Source of the DNA: Sphingomonas caseinilytica | GTDB taxonomy: Bacteria; Pseudomonadota; Alphaproteobacteria; Sphingomonadales; Sphingomonadaceae | Direction of reading: 5' to 3' | Length of the DNA: 64,000 nucleotides | Assembly: GCF_023516455.1 (NCBI RefSeq) | Contig: NZ_JAMGBA010000001.1 | Coordinates: 992,001-1,056,000 of the forward strand | Shown here: positions 44,584 through 52,602 of the stretch, one piece after another | Layout of the letters: the number at the start of each line of letters is the position of its first letter | How positions within the stretch are numbered: position 1 is the first letter of the stretch | The notes under the pieces: model-generated | What the model saw: only the letters and a program-made list of their open reading frames with translations | Told to the model about the DNA's origin: nothing | The model's database searches: none | Program-made: the position numbers and the translations under genes

Positions 44584-44967
44584 ATGCGGCTCGCGCTGAC
44601 TGCGCTGCTCGTCCGCGAGTATGACGAGGCGATCGACTGGTATGTGAATGCGCTGGGATTTCGCCTCGCGGCGGACGACGATCATGGCGACGGCAAGCGC
44701 TGGGTCGTGATCGAGGACGAAAGTGGACGCGGTATCCTCCTCGCCAAGGCGAAAAAGCCTGAGGAGCAGGCCGCCGTTGGTAACCAGCATGGCGGCCGTG
44801 TTGGCTTCTTCGCCGAGGTCAGCGATTTCGAGGCCGTACATACTCGGCTAATCACGGCAGGCGCATTGTTCGAGGAACAGCCGCGCTACGAACCCTATGG
44901 CACGGTTGCGGTGTTCCGCGACTTGTATGGCAATCGTTGGGACCTGATCGAACCTAATTTGGGTTAG
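44584..44967 (+). CDS. VOC (glyoxalase/bleomycin resistance) family protein
   Basis: A small 127-residue metal-binding-fold protein made of two beta-alpha-beta-beta-beta units: LTALLVREYDEAIDWYVNALGFRLAADD and VSDFEAVHTRLITAGALFEEQPRYEPYGTVAVFRDLYGNRWDLIEP. The end pattern FRDLYGNRWDLIEP is the classical VOC C-terminus with the metal-binding Glu. Substrate unknown; position after mmsA suggests a role with CoA or semialdehyde intermediates, for example as an epimerase, but methylmalonyl-CoA epimerase signatures are not clear. The start may be ATG 44584 (GGGG eight bases upstream) or GTG 44578 overlapping the mmsA stop. Confidence 0.85.
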   Translation: MRLALTALLVREYDEAIDWYVNALGFRLAADDDHGDGKRWVVIEDESGRGILLAKAKKPEEQAAVGNQHGGRVGFFAEVSDFEAVHTRLITAGALFEEQPRYEPYGTVAVFRDLYGNRWDLIEPNLG

Positions 44968-44981
44968 GGCGTTGGTTGGGC

Positions 44982-45485
44982 ATGAAACGAACGACTACAG
45001 CAATTGTCCTGGCGCTGGCGCTTGCCGCCTGCCAGCAGAACGACCCCAACAATATCGCCATCGACGAAGGCAATAACGCCACCGGCGATGTCGAAACCTT
45101 GCCCCCTGACGAGGGTAATGAAGAGACGGCGGCCCGGAATGATAAAGGGCTGAACGAAGCGGACGATGCCGGGTCGGAAGACCCCAACCAGGCCTTCATC
45201 CCGGCCCAGTATCGCGGTCGCTGGGGTATGGTCCCGAACGACTGCCAGCCGGGACGCTCGGATGCCAAGGGGCTAATCACGATTGGCGACACGACGGTCA
45301 AATTCTATGAGGCGGTCGCGACGTTGAAGGAACAGCGTCCCGCAATCGCCACCAGCTTCGCGGGGCAGTTCGACTTCACCGGTGAAGGCCAGAACTGGAA
45401 GAAGGTCATGACCCTCACCCGTACCGGCGACACGCTTAAGCGCGCCGAAGAGGAAGGCACCTTTACGTACAAGCGCTGCGCCTGA
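44982..45485 (+). CDS. Lipoprotein of unknown function, paralogue 1 (167 aa)
   Basis: ATG 44982 (MKRTTTAIVLALALAACQQN) gives a lipobox LAAC with the lipidated Cys at 17. An acidic, Asn/Glu-rich linker (about 18-70) follows, then a compact domain: IPAQYRGRWGMVPNDCQPG (Cys 88), a beta-rich middle, and TFTYKRC at the very end (Cys 166). The two domain cysteines are 78 apart and could form a disulfide. The next gene encodes a clear paralogue with the same layout. It sits inside the valine operon between the VOC gene and the acyl-CoA dehydrogenase. Function unknown. Confidence 0.78.
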   Translation: MKRTTTAIVLALALAACQQNDPNNIAIDEGNNATGDVETLPPDEGNEETAARNDKGLNEADDAGSEDPNQAFIPAQYRGRWGMVPNDCQPGRSDAKGLITIGDTTVKFYEAVATLKEQRPAIATSFAGQFDFTGEGQNWKKVMTLTRTGDTLKRAEEEGTFTYKRCA

Positions 45486-45499
45486 TAGGCCGCGAGCCT

Positions 45500-46051
45500 A
45501 TGAAGCCGATCCTCGCTGCGTCACTGCTTGTCTTGTGCCTTTCGGGCTGTGGCAGCCCGAGCGACGAGGATGTGCTGACTGACGAGAAGATTCGCGCTTC
45601 CCAGTCGGCGCCCCAGCTTCCCGACATCGAGCTCAGCGACAATCCCGAACCGCCGCCCGCGCCGGTCGTCGAGGAGCCGCTGGCTAACGAGGTTGGAAAC
45701 GAGATGGGCAACGAGCTCATCGACAATGCGGTCGAACCGGTTGCCGACGGCCCTATTCCGCCCGCCTTCCAGGCTCGCTGGGCGACGAGGCCCGAGGATT
45801 GCCGCCCGGGCGAGGTGCTCGGCAATGCGCTGGTGATCACACCGGACGCGCTGATGAGCGGCGAGTCGGTCGGCCGGCTTACCCAGGCGACCGAGGACAG
45901 TCCCGAACGCTTTGCCGGCATCTTCGAATATGACGGTTCGGAGCGGGAGGAAAAGCTGGTCCTCACCGGCAGCAGCAACACGCTGATCCGCATATCCGGC
46001 GGGCAGCGATATGCCTACCGCCGCTGCGGTGCCGCACGCCCCACTGGATAA
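45500..46051 (+). CDS. Lipoprotein of unknown function, paralogue 2 (183 aa)
   Basis: The signal ends in lipobox LSGC (Cys 17). An acidic Pro/Glu/Asn-rich linker (about 18-84) leads to a domain matching the preceding gene: IPPAFQARWATRPEDCRPG (Cys 101), FAGIFEYDG, LTGSSNTLIRI and YAYRRC (Cys 176). The cysteine spacing is 75 against 78 in its neighbour, and the Arg-Trp, Pro-x-Asp-Cys and Arg/Lys-Cys positions agree, so the two arose by tandem duplication. The linkers differ more than the domains. It lies 14 bases after its paralogue and 30 bases before the acyl-CoA dehydrogenase. Confidence 0.78.
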   Translation: MKPILAASLLVLCLSGCGSPSDEDVLTDEKIRASQSAPQLPDIELSDNPEPPPAPVVEEPLANEVGNEMGNELIDNAVEPVADGPIPPAFQARWATRPEDCRPGEVLGNALVITPDALMSGESVGRLTQATEDSPERFAGIFEYDGSEREEKLVLTGSSNTLIRISGGQRYAYRRCGAARPTG

Positions 46052-46081
46052 GGCGCAAACTGGGTGCTAGGCGCCCTCCCC

Positions 46082-47224
46082 ATGCACCAGTTCGACCTGA
46101 CCGATGACCAGCGCCAGATCCAGGAAATGGCGCAAAAATTCACCGCCGACGCGATCACACCCTTCGCCGGGGAGTGGGACGAGAAGCATATCTTTCCGCG
46201 CGACACGATCCGCCAGGCCGCGGAGCTCGGTTTCGGCTCCATCTATGTTTCCGAGGAAAGTGGCGGGATCGGGCTAGGCCGCCTCGAAGCCGCGCTGATC
46301 ATGGAAGCCATGGCCTATGGCTGCCCATCGACCAGCGCTTTCATCTCCATCCACAACATGGCGAGCTGGATGATCGACCGCTTCGGATCCGACGAGCTGA
46401 AGCAGAAATATCTGCCCTCGCTGATCCCGATGGAGAAAATCGCCAGCTATTGCCTGACCGAACCGTCGTCGGGTTCCGACGCTGCGGCGCTCAAGACCAA
46501 GGCGGTGAAGGACGGCGATCATTATGTCGTTTCCGGATCCAAGGCCTTCATCTCCGGCGGCGGCGAGAATGAGATCTACGTCACCATGGTCCGCACCGGC
46601 GAGGAAGGCCCCAAGGGCATCAGCGCGCTGGTCATCGAAAAAGACATGCCGGGCGTCAGCTTCGGCGCGAACGAGAAGAAGCTCGGCTGGCATTCGCAGC
46701 CGACCGCGCAAGTCAACTTCGACGAGGTCCGGGTTCCCGTTTCCAACCGCGTCGGCGGCGAGGGCGAAGGCTTCCGCATCGCGATGATGGGCCTCGACGG
46801 CGGCCGTCTCAACATCGGCGCCTGCTCGCTCGGCGGTGCGCAGCGCTGCCTCGACGAGGCGGTCAAATATACCAAGGATCGCAAGCAGTTCGGCAAGGCG
46901 ATCGCCGATTTCCAGAATACGCAGTTCATGCTGGCTGACATGGAAACGGAGCTGCAGGCAGCCCGCTACCTGCTCTACGTCGCCGCTGCCAAGGTGACCG
47001 CCAACGCGCCTGACAAGAGCAAGTTCGCGGCCATGGCCAAGCGGCTTGCGACCGACACCGGCTCGTCCGTCGTGGACCGCGCGCTGCAGCTTCACGGCGG
47101 CTACGGCTATCTGATGGACTATCCGATCGAGCGTTTCTGGCGCGACCTTCGCGTCCACTCCATCCTGGAAGGCACCAACCAGGTCATGCGGATGATCGTC
47201 GGACGGGAGCTAACCCGCCAGTGA
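46082..47224 (+). CDS. Acyl-CoA dehydrogenase, probable isobutyryl-CoA dehydrogenase
   Basis: An FAD enzyme of 380 residues. It has YCLTEPSSGSDAAALKTKA (FAD loop), WHSQPTAQVNFDEVRVP, RKQFGKAIADFQNTQFMLADM, and QLHGGYGYLMDYPIERFWRDLRVHSILEGTNQVMRMIVGR, where the catalytic Glu precedes GTNQ (EGTNQ type) as in short/branched-chain members. With mmsA, mmsB, HIBCH and an enoyl-CoA hydratase in the same operon, isobutyryl-CoA to methacrylyl-CoA is the likely reaction. ATG 46082 (MHQFDLTDDQ) is the conserved start. The TGA overlaps the PHA synthase GTG. Confidence 0.93.
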   Translation: MHQFDLTDDQRQIQEMAQKFTADAITPFAGEWDEKHIFPRDTIRQAAELGFGSIYVSEESGGIGLGRLEAALIMEAMAYGCPSTSAFISIHNMASWMIDRFGSDELKQKYLPSLIPMEKIASYCLTEPSSGSDAAALKTKAVKDGDHYVVSGSKAFISGGGENEIYVTMVRTGEEGPKGISALVIEKDMPGVSFGANEKKLGWHSQPTAQVNFDEVRVPVSNRVGGEGEGFRIAMMGLDGGRLNIGACSLGGAQRCLDEAVKYTKDRKQFGKAIADFQNTQFMLADMETELQAARYLLYVAAAKVTANAPDKSKFAAMAKRLATDTGSSVVDRALQLHGGYGYLMDYPIERFWRDLRVHSILEGTNQVMRMIVGRELTRQ

Positions 47225-48903
47225 TTGCTGACCTGACCCGCCGGCTCAATGAAGCCGCCGAGAAGATGGTGAAGGGCGACGTCAAGCCGACCTTGCCGTT
47301 CGACCCCTTCGCAATCGCCCAGGCAACCAGCGATTTCGCCATGGGTCTGGCGATGAAGCCGACCGACCTCATGCAGGTGCAGGTCGCCGCCGCGCAGCAA
47401 TGGGGCCAGTTCTGGATGGGCGCCCTGTCCGGCAAGGAAACGGAGAAGCCCCGCGACCGGCGCTTCGCCGCTCCGGAATGGCAGGACGATGTCTATTATC
47501 GCGCGATCCGCGACGCCTATCTGCTGGCGTCCCAGCAACTGCGCGACGTGGTCGCACTCAGCAAGGACAGTGAACGCAACCAGGCCATGGTCCGCTTCCT
47601 TCTCGACCAGTATCTGAACGCGATTTCGCCGGCCAATTTCGCGGCGACCAACCCCGAGGTGGTCAAGCGGACCAAGGAAACCAACGGCGGCAACCTGGTC
47701 CAGGGTTTCGCGCACCTGATGGAGGACATCGCCAGCGGCAAGGGCATCGTCCAGCGCCGCACCGATCCGACCGCGTTCGAGAAGGGCAAGACCATCGCCG
47801 CGACGCCCGGCGAGGTGGTGTTCGAAAATGAGCTGTTCCAGCTGATCCAGTACACGCCAACGACCGCGAAGGTCGCTGCCGAGCCGCTGCTCTACGTCCC
47901 GCCCCTGGTCAATCGCTACTATATGATCGACCTCGTCCCGCGGCAGAGCTTGGTCAAATGGCTGGTTGACGAGGGCCGCACGGTCTTCGTCATCAGTTGG
48001 GTCAACCCGACCGAGGCGCATAAGGACAAGGGCGTCGGCGATTATGTGACCGACGGGATTGGCGCTGCGATCGGCGAGGTCCGGAAGCGCACCGGCCAGT
48101 CGCCCGACCTGTTCGCCTTCTGCCTGGGCGGCACCTTGGTCGCGATCGCGCTAGCCTGGCTTGCTGCGCAGAAGCGCGCCGACGAGGTCAATAGTGCGAC
48201 CCTGATCGGGAGCCTGGTCGATTTCGCGGACATGCGCGACTGGTCGGCGTTCGTTCACGAGGGTCACCTCGCCGCGCTCGAGGATCATCTCGAAAGCCAG
48301 GGGTTCATCGACAGCCTGGAGCTGCAGCGCCTGTTCGCGGCAATGCGGGCCAACGACCTCATCTGGTCGTCGGTGGTGAACCATTATCTGCTCGACCGCC
48401 CGGCACCGCCGAGCGACCTGCTCTACTGGTTCGAGGATGGAGCCCGCATCCCGGCGGCCTTCCTCAAGAGCTACAACCGCGATCTCCTTCTCAGCAACAA
48501 GCTGAAGGAGCCAGCGGGCTTCGAGGTCGGCGGCGTTCCGATCGATCTCGCCGCGATCACCACGCCGATGCTGGTCATCGCGCTGAAGGACGATCACGTC
48601 TCGGCGTGGGAAGCGGTCTATCGCGGCGCCCGCGACATCAGCGCCGACTTCATCCTCGGCGGATCCGGCCACAATGCAGGGGTGATCAATCCACCAGCCG
48701 CCAACAAGCACGGCTTCTGGATGAACGAGAAGCAGCCGGCCAATGCCAGTGACTGGCTCGCCTCGGCGACCCGCCACGAAGGAAGCTGGTGGCCGACCTG
48801 GATCCAATGGCTGACCGGCAATGGCTCCAAGAAGTCGGTGGCCGCAAGGACCATCAAGGACGGGATCGAGCCAGCGCCCGGCCGCTATGCGATGATGAAA
48901 TGA
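47221..48903 (+). CDS. phaC: Class I poly(3-hydroxyalkanoate) synthase
   Basis: Polymerises 3-hydroxyacyl-CoA into storage polyester. The 560-residue product has the PhaC N-terminal region, then LLYVPPLVNRYYMIDLVPRQSLVKWLVDEGRTVFVISWVNP, the lipase-like box AFCLGG with catalytic Cys 301, ALKDDHVSAW with the Asp near 458, and GGSGHNAGVINPP with His 484. Two departures are visible: Ala replaces the usual first Gly of the G-x-C-x-G box, and Asn follows the His where Ile is common. GTG 47221 overlaps the acyl-CoA dehydrogenase stop, and the stop overlaps the next ATG. Placement between valine genes suggests regulation with branched-chain CoA flow. Confidence 0.92.
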   Translation: MIADLTRRLNEAAEKMVKGDVKPTLPFDPFAIAQATSDFAMGLAMKPTDLMQVQVAAAQQWGQFWMGALSGKETEKPRDRRFAAPEWQDDVYYRAIRDAYLLASQQLRDVVALSKDSERNQAMVRFLLDQYLNAISPANFAATNPEVVKRTKETNGGNLVQGFAHLMEDIASGKGIVQRRTDPTAFEKGKTIAATPGEVVFENELFQLIQYTPTTAKVAAEPLLYVPPLVNRYYMIDLVPRQSLVKWLVDEGRTVFVISWVNPTEAHKDKGVGDYVTDGIGAAIGEVRKRTGQSPDLFAFCLGGTLVAIALAWLAAQKRADEVNSATLIGSLVDFADMRDWSAFVHEGHLAALEDHLESQGFIDSLELQRLFAAMRANDLIWSSVVNHYLLDRPAPPSDLLYWFEDGARIPAAFLKSYNRDLLLSNKLKEPAGFEVGGVPIDLAAITTPMLVIALKDDHVSAWEAVYRGARDISADFILGGSGHNAGVINPPAANKHGFWMNEKQPANASDWLASATRHEGSWWPTWIQWLTGNGSKKSVAARTIKDGIEPAPGRYAMMK

Positions 48904-49979
48904 ACCTGATGACCGATCTCAATGCTGACGTACTGACCTTCAAGGAAGGCCTTGCCGGCCGCCTTCGGCTCAATCGCCCGAAGGCCTTGCACAGCCTCAA
49001 TCGCCAGATGGTCCGCGATATGGCGGCCGCGCTGATCGAGTGGCGCAACGACCCGGATGTCCGCATCATCCTGATCGACCATGCCGAGGGCCGCGGCTTC
49101 TGCGCCGGCGGCGACGTGGTCGATATTTCGCAGAATGTCGAAGGTGCCGAGGCTGCGGCGCGTTCCTTCTTCTTCGACGAATATCGGCTGAACCATCTGG
49201 AATATACCTACCCCAAGCCCGGCGTCGCCTTCATGGACGGCGTTACGATGGGCGGCGGGGTCGGGATCGCCTGCCCCTGCCGCTTCCGCGTCGCGACCGA
49301 GCGCACGTTGCTGGCGATGCCGGAAACCACGATCGGCATCTTCCCGGACGTCGGCGGCGGCCGCTACCTTTCGCGGTTGCGCGGACGGCTGGCGCAGTTC
49401 CTGGCGCTGACGGGTGCCCGCCTCGACGGCGCCGAGTGCAAGGCGCTTCGCCTCGCGACCCATTACATCCTTTCCGAACGGCTGGAAGAAGCCAAGGAAC
49501 GGATCATGGCCCAGCCGTTCAAGGTCGAGGCCATCCTCGACGAGCTTTCCGAGGATGACGTCCCGCCGGCGCGGATCAAGGCCAACCTCGCCAAGATCGA
49601 CCGTTACTTCGCGTCCGACCGGCTGGAGGAAATCCTCGACGCGCTCGACATGGGCGCCGAAGAGGGCGACGAATGGGCCGCGACCGAGGCGGCGACGATC
49701 CGCAAGAAGTCGCCCATGGCCTGCAAGGTCAGCCTGAAGCTGCTTCAGGAGAGCCCCTACCAGCTCCACTTCGTCGACGAGATGCGGATGGAATATGGGA
49801 TCATGGTCCGCCTGATCCATCATCCGGACTTCAAGGAGGGTGTCCGCGCCCTGCTGATCGACAAGGACAACAACCCCAATTGGCACCCGACCAATCCGGC
49901 CGTCATCGGCAATACTGAGGTCGAAGCCTTTTTCGAGCCGCTGCCCGTCGAGGAGCAATGGCGGCCGTTTGATTTTTGA
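48900..49979 (+). CDS. 3-hydroxyisobutyryl-CoA hydrolase (crotonase superfamily)
   Basis: Hydrolyses 3-hydroxyisobutyryl-CoA to free 3-hydroxyisobutyrate. The 359-residue protein is crotonase-like (GRLRLNRPKALHSLNRQMV, HAEGRGFCAGGDVVDI) with the HIBCH pattern FMDGVTMGGGVGIACPCRFRVATERTLLAMPETTIGIFPDVGGGRYLSRL and the long C-terminal extension missing from ordinary hydratases. ATG 48900 overlaps the phaC TGA (ATGA); ATG 48909 is an alternative. The frame upstream to 48789 lies inside phaC and is rejected. A palindromic repeat follows the stop. Confidence 0.93.
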   Translation: MNLMTDLNADVLTFKEGLAGRLRLNRPKALHSLNRQMVRDMAAALIEWRNDPDVRIILIDHAEGRGFCAGGDVVDISQNVEGAEAAARSFFFDEYRLNHLEYTYPKPGVAFMDGVTMGGGVGIACPCRFRVATERTLLAMPETTIGIFPDVGGGRYLSRLRGRLAQFLALTGARLDGAECKALRLATHYILSERLEEAKERIMAQPFKVEAILDELSEDDVPPARIKANLAKIDRYFASDRLEEILDALDMGAEEGDEWAATEAATIRKKSPMACKVSLKLLQESPYQLHFVDEMRMEYGIMVRLIHHPDFKEGVRALLIDKDNNPNWHPTNPAVIGNTEVEAFFEPLPVEEQWRPFDF

Positions 49980-49990
49980 CGCCACCAGGC

Positions 49991-50073
49991 GTCATCCCAG
50001 CAAAGGCTGGGATCCATGTCCTGACGACATGGCACGACAATTAGACATGGGCCCCAGCCTCCGCTGGGGCGAC
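49991..50073. repeat. Interspersed palindromic element, CCCAGC(A/G)AAGGCTGGG type, inside valine operon
   Basis: An 83-base element between the HIBCH and enoyl-CoA hydratase genes. The left arm is GTCATCCCAGCAAAGGCTGG then GATCCATGTC; the right arm is GACATGGGCCCCAGCC then TCCGCTGGGGCGAC, so the whole folds as one long hairpin with the palindromic tips. The last GAC is followed at once by GGAGG, the ribosome-binding site of the next gene. Confidence 0.87.
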
Positions 50074-50083
50074 GGAGGTTAGA

Positions 50084-50860
50084 GTGGCGAATTACGAAAC
50101 CATCCTGGTTGAAGAGAAGGGCGCCGTGACGCTCGTCACCCTGAACCGTCCGCAGGCACTGAACGCCCTCAACTCGACCGTGCTCAAGGAGCTGATCGAC
50201 GCATTTGCCGCCTATGACGCGGATGCCAGCCAGCACTGCCTGGTCCTGACCGGATCGGAGAAGGCTTTCGCCGCCGGTGCCGACATCAAGGAAATGCAGT
50301 CGCAAGGCTTCGCGGACATGTATTCGTCCAACTTCTTCGCGGGCTGGGAGAAGGTCACGGCGACCCGCAAGCCGTGGATCGCGGCCGTATCCGGCTTCGC
50401 GCTCGGTGGCGGTTGCGAAGTCGCTATGATGGCGGACTTCATCATTGCTGGCGACAACGCCAAGTTCGGCCAGCCGGAGATCAAGCTAGGCGTGACGCCG
50501 GGCATGGGCGGTTCGCAGCGGCTGACCCATGCGATCGGCAAGGCCAAGGCGATGGAAATGTGCCTTACCGGCCGCATGATGGGCGCCGACGAGGCCGAGC
50601 GCAGCGGCCTTGTCGCCAAGGTCGTGCCGGCCGCCGATCTCCTCGACGAGGCGCTGAAGACCGCCGAGACGATCGCCGCCATGGCTCCGCTTGCCGCCCT
50701 CGCGACCAAGGAAATGGTCAACGCGACTTATGAAATGGGCCTGGCGCAAGGGATCAACTTCGAACGGCGCCTGTTCCACGGCCTGTTCGGAACCGAGGAC
50801 CAGAAGGAAGGCATGGCCGCCTTCGTCGAAAAGCGCCCGGGCGAGTGGAAGGGTAAGTAG
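50084..50860 (+). CDS. Enoyl-CoA hydratase
   Basis: A 258-residue crotonase that hydrates 2-enoyl-CoA; here methacrylyl-CoA to 3-hydroxyisobutyryl-CoA is the likely valine-pathway step. It contains [32 protein letters not shown] (oxyanion hole and first Glu region), and [44 protein letters not shown] with both catalytic Glu positions. The start is GTG 50084, with GGAGG five bases upstream that directly follows a palindromic repeat. A further repeat separates it from mmsB. Confidence 0.95.
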   Translation: MANYETILVEEKGAVTLVTLNRPQALNALNSTVLKELIDAFAAYDADASQHCLVLTGSEKAFAAGADIKEMQSQGFADMYSSNFFAGWEKVTATRKPWIAAVSGFALGGGCEVAMMADFIIAGDNAKFGQPEIKLGVTPGMGGSQRLTHAIGKAKAMEMCLTGRMMGADEAERSGLVAKVVPAADLLDEALKTAETIAAMAPLAALATKEMVNATYEMGLAQGINFERRLFHGLFGTEDQKEGMAAFVEKRPGEWKGK

Positions 50861-50874
50861 ATCTCCTCTCACCC

Positions 50875-50958
50875 GTCATGCTGAACTTGTTTCAGCATCC
50901 ATCCTGTTGAAGGGCGGCGCGGGTGGAGAAATGGACCCTGAAACAAATTCAGGGTGAC
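50875..50958. repeat. Interspersed palindromic element, GCTGAACTTGTTTCAGC type, inside valine operon
   Basis: An 84-base element between the enoyl-CoA hydratase and mmsB. The left tip is GTCATGCTGAACTTGTTTCA followed by GCATCC, the right tip CCTGAAACAAATTCAGGGTGAC; each tip is a small hairpin (CTGAA/TTCAG). It is a different sequence family from its neighbour at 49991. GGAAGGA, the mmsB ribosome-binding site, starts right after the terminal TGAC. Confidence 0.85.
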
Positions 50959-50971
50959 GGAAGGAATTTTA

Positions 50972-51907
50972 ATGGCGAAGATCGCATTCATCGGGCTGGG
51001 ACATATGGGCGGCGGAATGGCGCCCAACCTCGCCAAGGCGGGTCATGAGGTCCGCGCCTTCGACCTCAGCGAGGAAGCGCTGGCGCATGCCGTCGAGCGT
51101 GGCTGCAAGCGCGCGGGTTCCGCGGCCGAGGCGTGCAAGGATGCCGATGCCGTCGTCACCATGCTTCCGGCCGGAAAGCATGTCGCCGAGGTCTATCGGT
51201 CGCAGGTATTCGGCGCGGCCCCGGCCAGCGCGATCCTGATCGATTGTTCGACCATCGATGTCGCGACCGCCCGAGCGGTCGAGGCAGAGGCGGAAGCCAA
51301 GGGCTACGTCATGGTCGATGCTCCGGTTTCCGGCGGAATCGCCGCGGCCGAAGGCGGCACCCTGACCTTCATGGTTGGCGGCAGCCAGGACGGGTTCGAA
51401 CGGGCCCGCGAATTTCTGGAGAAAATGGGGAAGGCGGTGATCCACGCCGGCGATCCGGGTGCCGGACAGGCGGCCAAGATCTGCAACAACATGCTTCTCG
51501 GTGCGAGCATGGCGGCAACCTGCGAAACCTTCGTCCTTGCGCAGAAGCTTGGGCTCGACCCCAAGGTCTTCTTCGACATTTCGTCCAAGGCCAGCGGGCA
51601 GTGCTGGTCGATGACCAGCTATTGCCCCGTCCCCGGCGTCGGCCCCGAAACCCCGGCCGACCGCGAATATGAGGGCGGGTTCGCGGCTGCATTGATGCTC
51701 AAGGATTTGAAGCTGGCGATGGAAGCCGCGCAGTCTGCCGGCGCTTACACGCCAATGGGCGGCGAGGCGGAGGAGCTGTTCCAGCGGTTCGTGGACCTTG
51801 GCGGCGGCAACAAGGATTTCTCCGCGCTGATCAAGATGATCGACGACAGCTGGGACTCGCCCCAGGGCGAAAAGCATGTGGAGCCGCCGGTCACGGCATT
51901 AGACTAA
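50972..51907 (+). CDS. mmsB: 3-hydroxyisobutyrate dehydrogenase
   Basis: Oxidises 3-hydroxyisobutyrate to methylmalonate semialdehyde with NAD+, supplying MmsA. The 311-residue protein has the beta-hydroxyacid dehydrogenase signature MAKIAFIGLGHMGGGMAPNL, MVDAPVSGGIAAAEGGTLTFMVGG, and GAGQAAKICNNMLLGASMA with the catalytic Lys. ATG 50972 has GGAAGGA six to seven bases upstream; the frame to 50954 runs into repeat DNA and is rejected. It is the last valine gene, followed by a GC hairpin at 51908-51928. Confidence 0.96.
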   Translation: MAKIAFIGLGHMGGGMAPNLAKAGHEVRAFDLSEEALAHAVERGCKRAGSAAEACKDADAVVTMLPAGKHVAEVYRSQVFGAAPASAILIDCSTIDVATARAVEAEAEAKGYVMVDAPVSGGIAAAEGGTLTFMVGGSQDGFERAREFLEKMGKAVIHAGDPGAGQAAKICNNMLLGASMAATCETFVLAQKLGLDPKVFFDISSKASGQCWSMTSYCPVPGVGPETPADREYEGGFAAALMLKDLKLAMEAAQSAGAYTPMGGEAEELFQRFVDLGGGNKDFSALIKMIDDSWDSPQGEKHVEPPVTALD

Positions 51908-51928
51908 CCCCTCCCTTGAAGGGAGGGG
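51908..51928 (+). terminator. GC-rich hairpin after mmsB
   Basis: CCCCTCCC-TTGAA-GGGAGGGG is a perfect 8-bp stem with a five-base loop, starting one base after the mmsB stop. No T-run follows (GAGAAGAGG), so it is either a weak terminator or an RNA 3'-end stabiliser. It separates the valine operon from nfuA. Confidence 0.55.
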
Positions 51929-51950
51929 AGAAGAGGACCACATCGCCCCC

Positions 51951-52526
51951 ATGTTGATCGAGATCGAAAAGACGCCAAATCCGGCGACGCGCAAGTTCCT
52001 GCCCGGACGCACCGTGATGCAGTCCGGCGGCCGCGACTTCCCCAATGCCGATTCCGCCGAAGCCAGCCCGCTGGCCGAAGCCCTGTTCGCGACCGGCATG
52101 GTCGATGGCGTCTATTTCGGACGCGACTTCGTTTCGGTTTCCGCGGCGCCGACGGTTGAATGGGACCAGCTGGAGCCGGATGTCCTCTCGATCCTGCTCG
52201 ATCATTTCATGCTCGATGCCCCCCTGTTCAAGCAGGGTTCGGCGGCAGGGATTGATGTCGCGGCAGACGAACCGAGCTTCGACGAGGATCCGGCAGACGC
52301 CGACATCATCGACCAGATCAAGGAACTGCTGGAAACCCGGGTCAGGCCGGCCGTGGCACAGGACGGCGGCGATATCGTCTATCGCGGCTACAAGGAAGGC
52401 ACGCTTTACCTTGGAATGCAGGGCGCCTGTGCCGGCTGCCCGTCCTCGATGGTGACGTTGAAGCGCGGCGTCGAAAGCCTGATCAAGCATTACGTGCCTG
52501 AAGTCGAGACAATCGAAGCAGTCTGA
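51951..52526 (+). CDS. nfuA: NifU-family Fe-S carrier protein (NfuA type)
   Basis: Delivers iron-sulfur clusters to target enzymes such as LipA or MiaB. The 191-residue protein has an N-terminal Nfu_N domain (MLIEIEKTPNPATRKFLPGR to about residue 88) and a C-terminal NifU-like domain IDQIKELLETRVRPAVAQDGGDIVYRGY with the cluster motif CAGCPSS (Cys about 160 and 163). The start ATG 51951 is clear. It is followed by a 76-base gap with a hairpin before tsaB. MiaB, a radical SAM Fe-S enzyme, is encoded 3 kb downstream. Confidence 0.94.
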   Translation: MLIEIEKTPNPATRKFLPGRTVMQSGGRDFPNADSAEASPLAEALFATGMVDGVYFGRDFVSVSAAPTVEWDQLEPDVLSILLDHFMLDAPLFKQGSAAGIDVAADEPSFDEDPADADIIDQIKELLETRVRPAVAQDGGDIVYRGYKEGTLYLGMQGACAGCPSSMVTLKRGVESLIKHYVPEVETIEAV

Positions 52527-52563
52527 CCGACTGATTTCATTATCCTTTTCCGCTTTTTGCTTG

Positions 52564-52592
52564 CCCATGGACACGGCCTGTGCCTCCATGGG
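52564..52592 (+). other. Hairpin with a tiny frame between nfuA and tsaB
   Basis: CCCATGG and CCATGGG form a 7-bp stem, with inner CAC/GTG pairing, just upstream of tsaB. A nine-codon frame (MDTACASMG) starts in the 5' arm and ends 6 bases before the tsaB ATG. No strong Shine-Dalgarno precedes it. The preceding ATTTCATTATCCTTTTCCGC is A/T-rich for this genome and may hold the tsaB promoter. Confidence 0.4.
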
Positions 52593-52602
52593 TTGAAGGT
52601 TC

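Noticed and set aside
52564-52596. Nine-codon frame MDTACASMG before tsaB as a leader peptide
   Set aside because: No Shine-Dalgarno precedes it and the overlap with a symmetric hairpin explains the ATG (CCATGG palindrome); kept only as a note on the hairpin.
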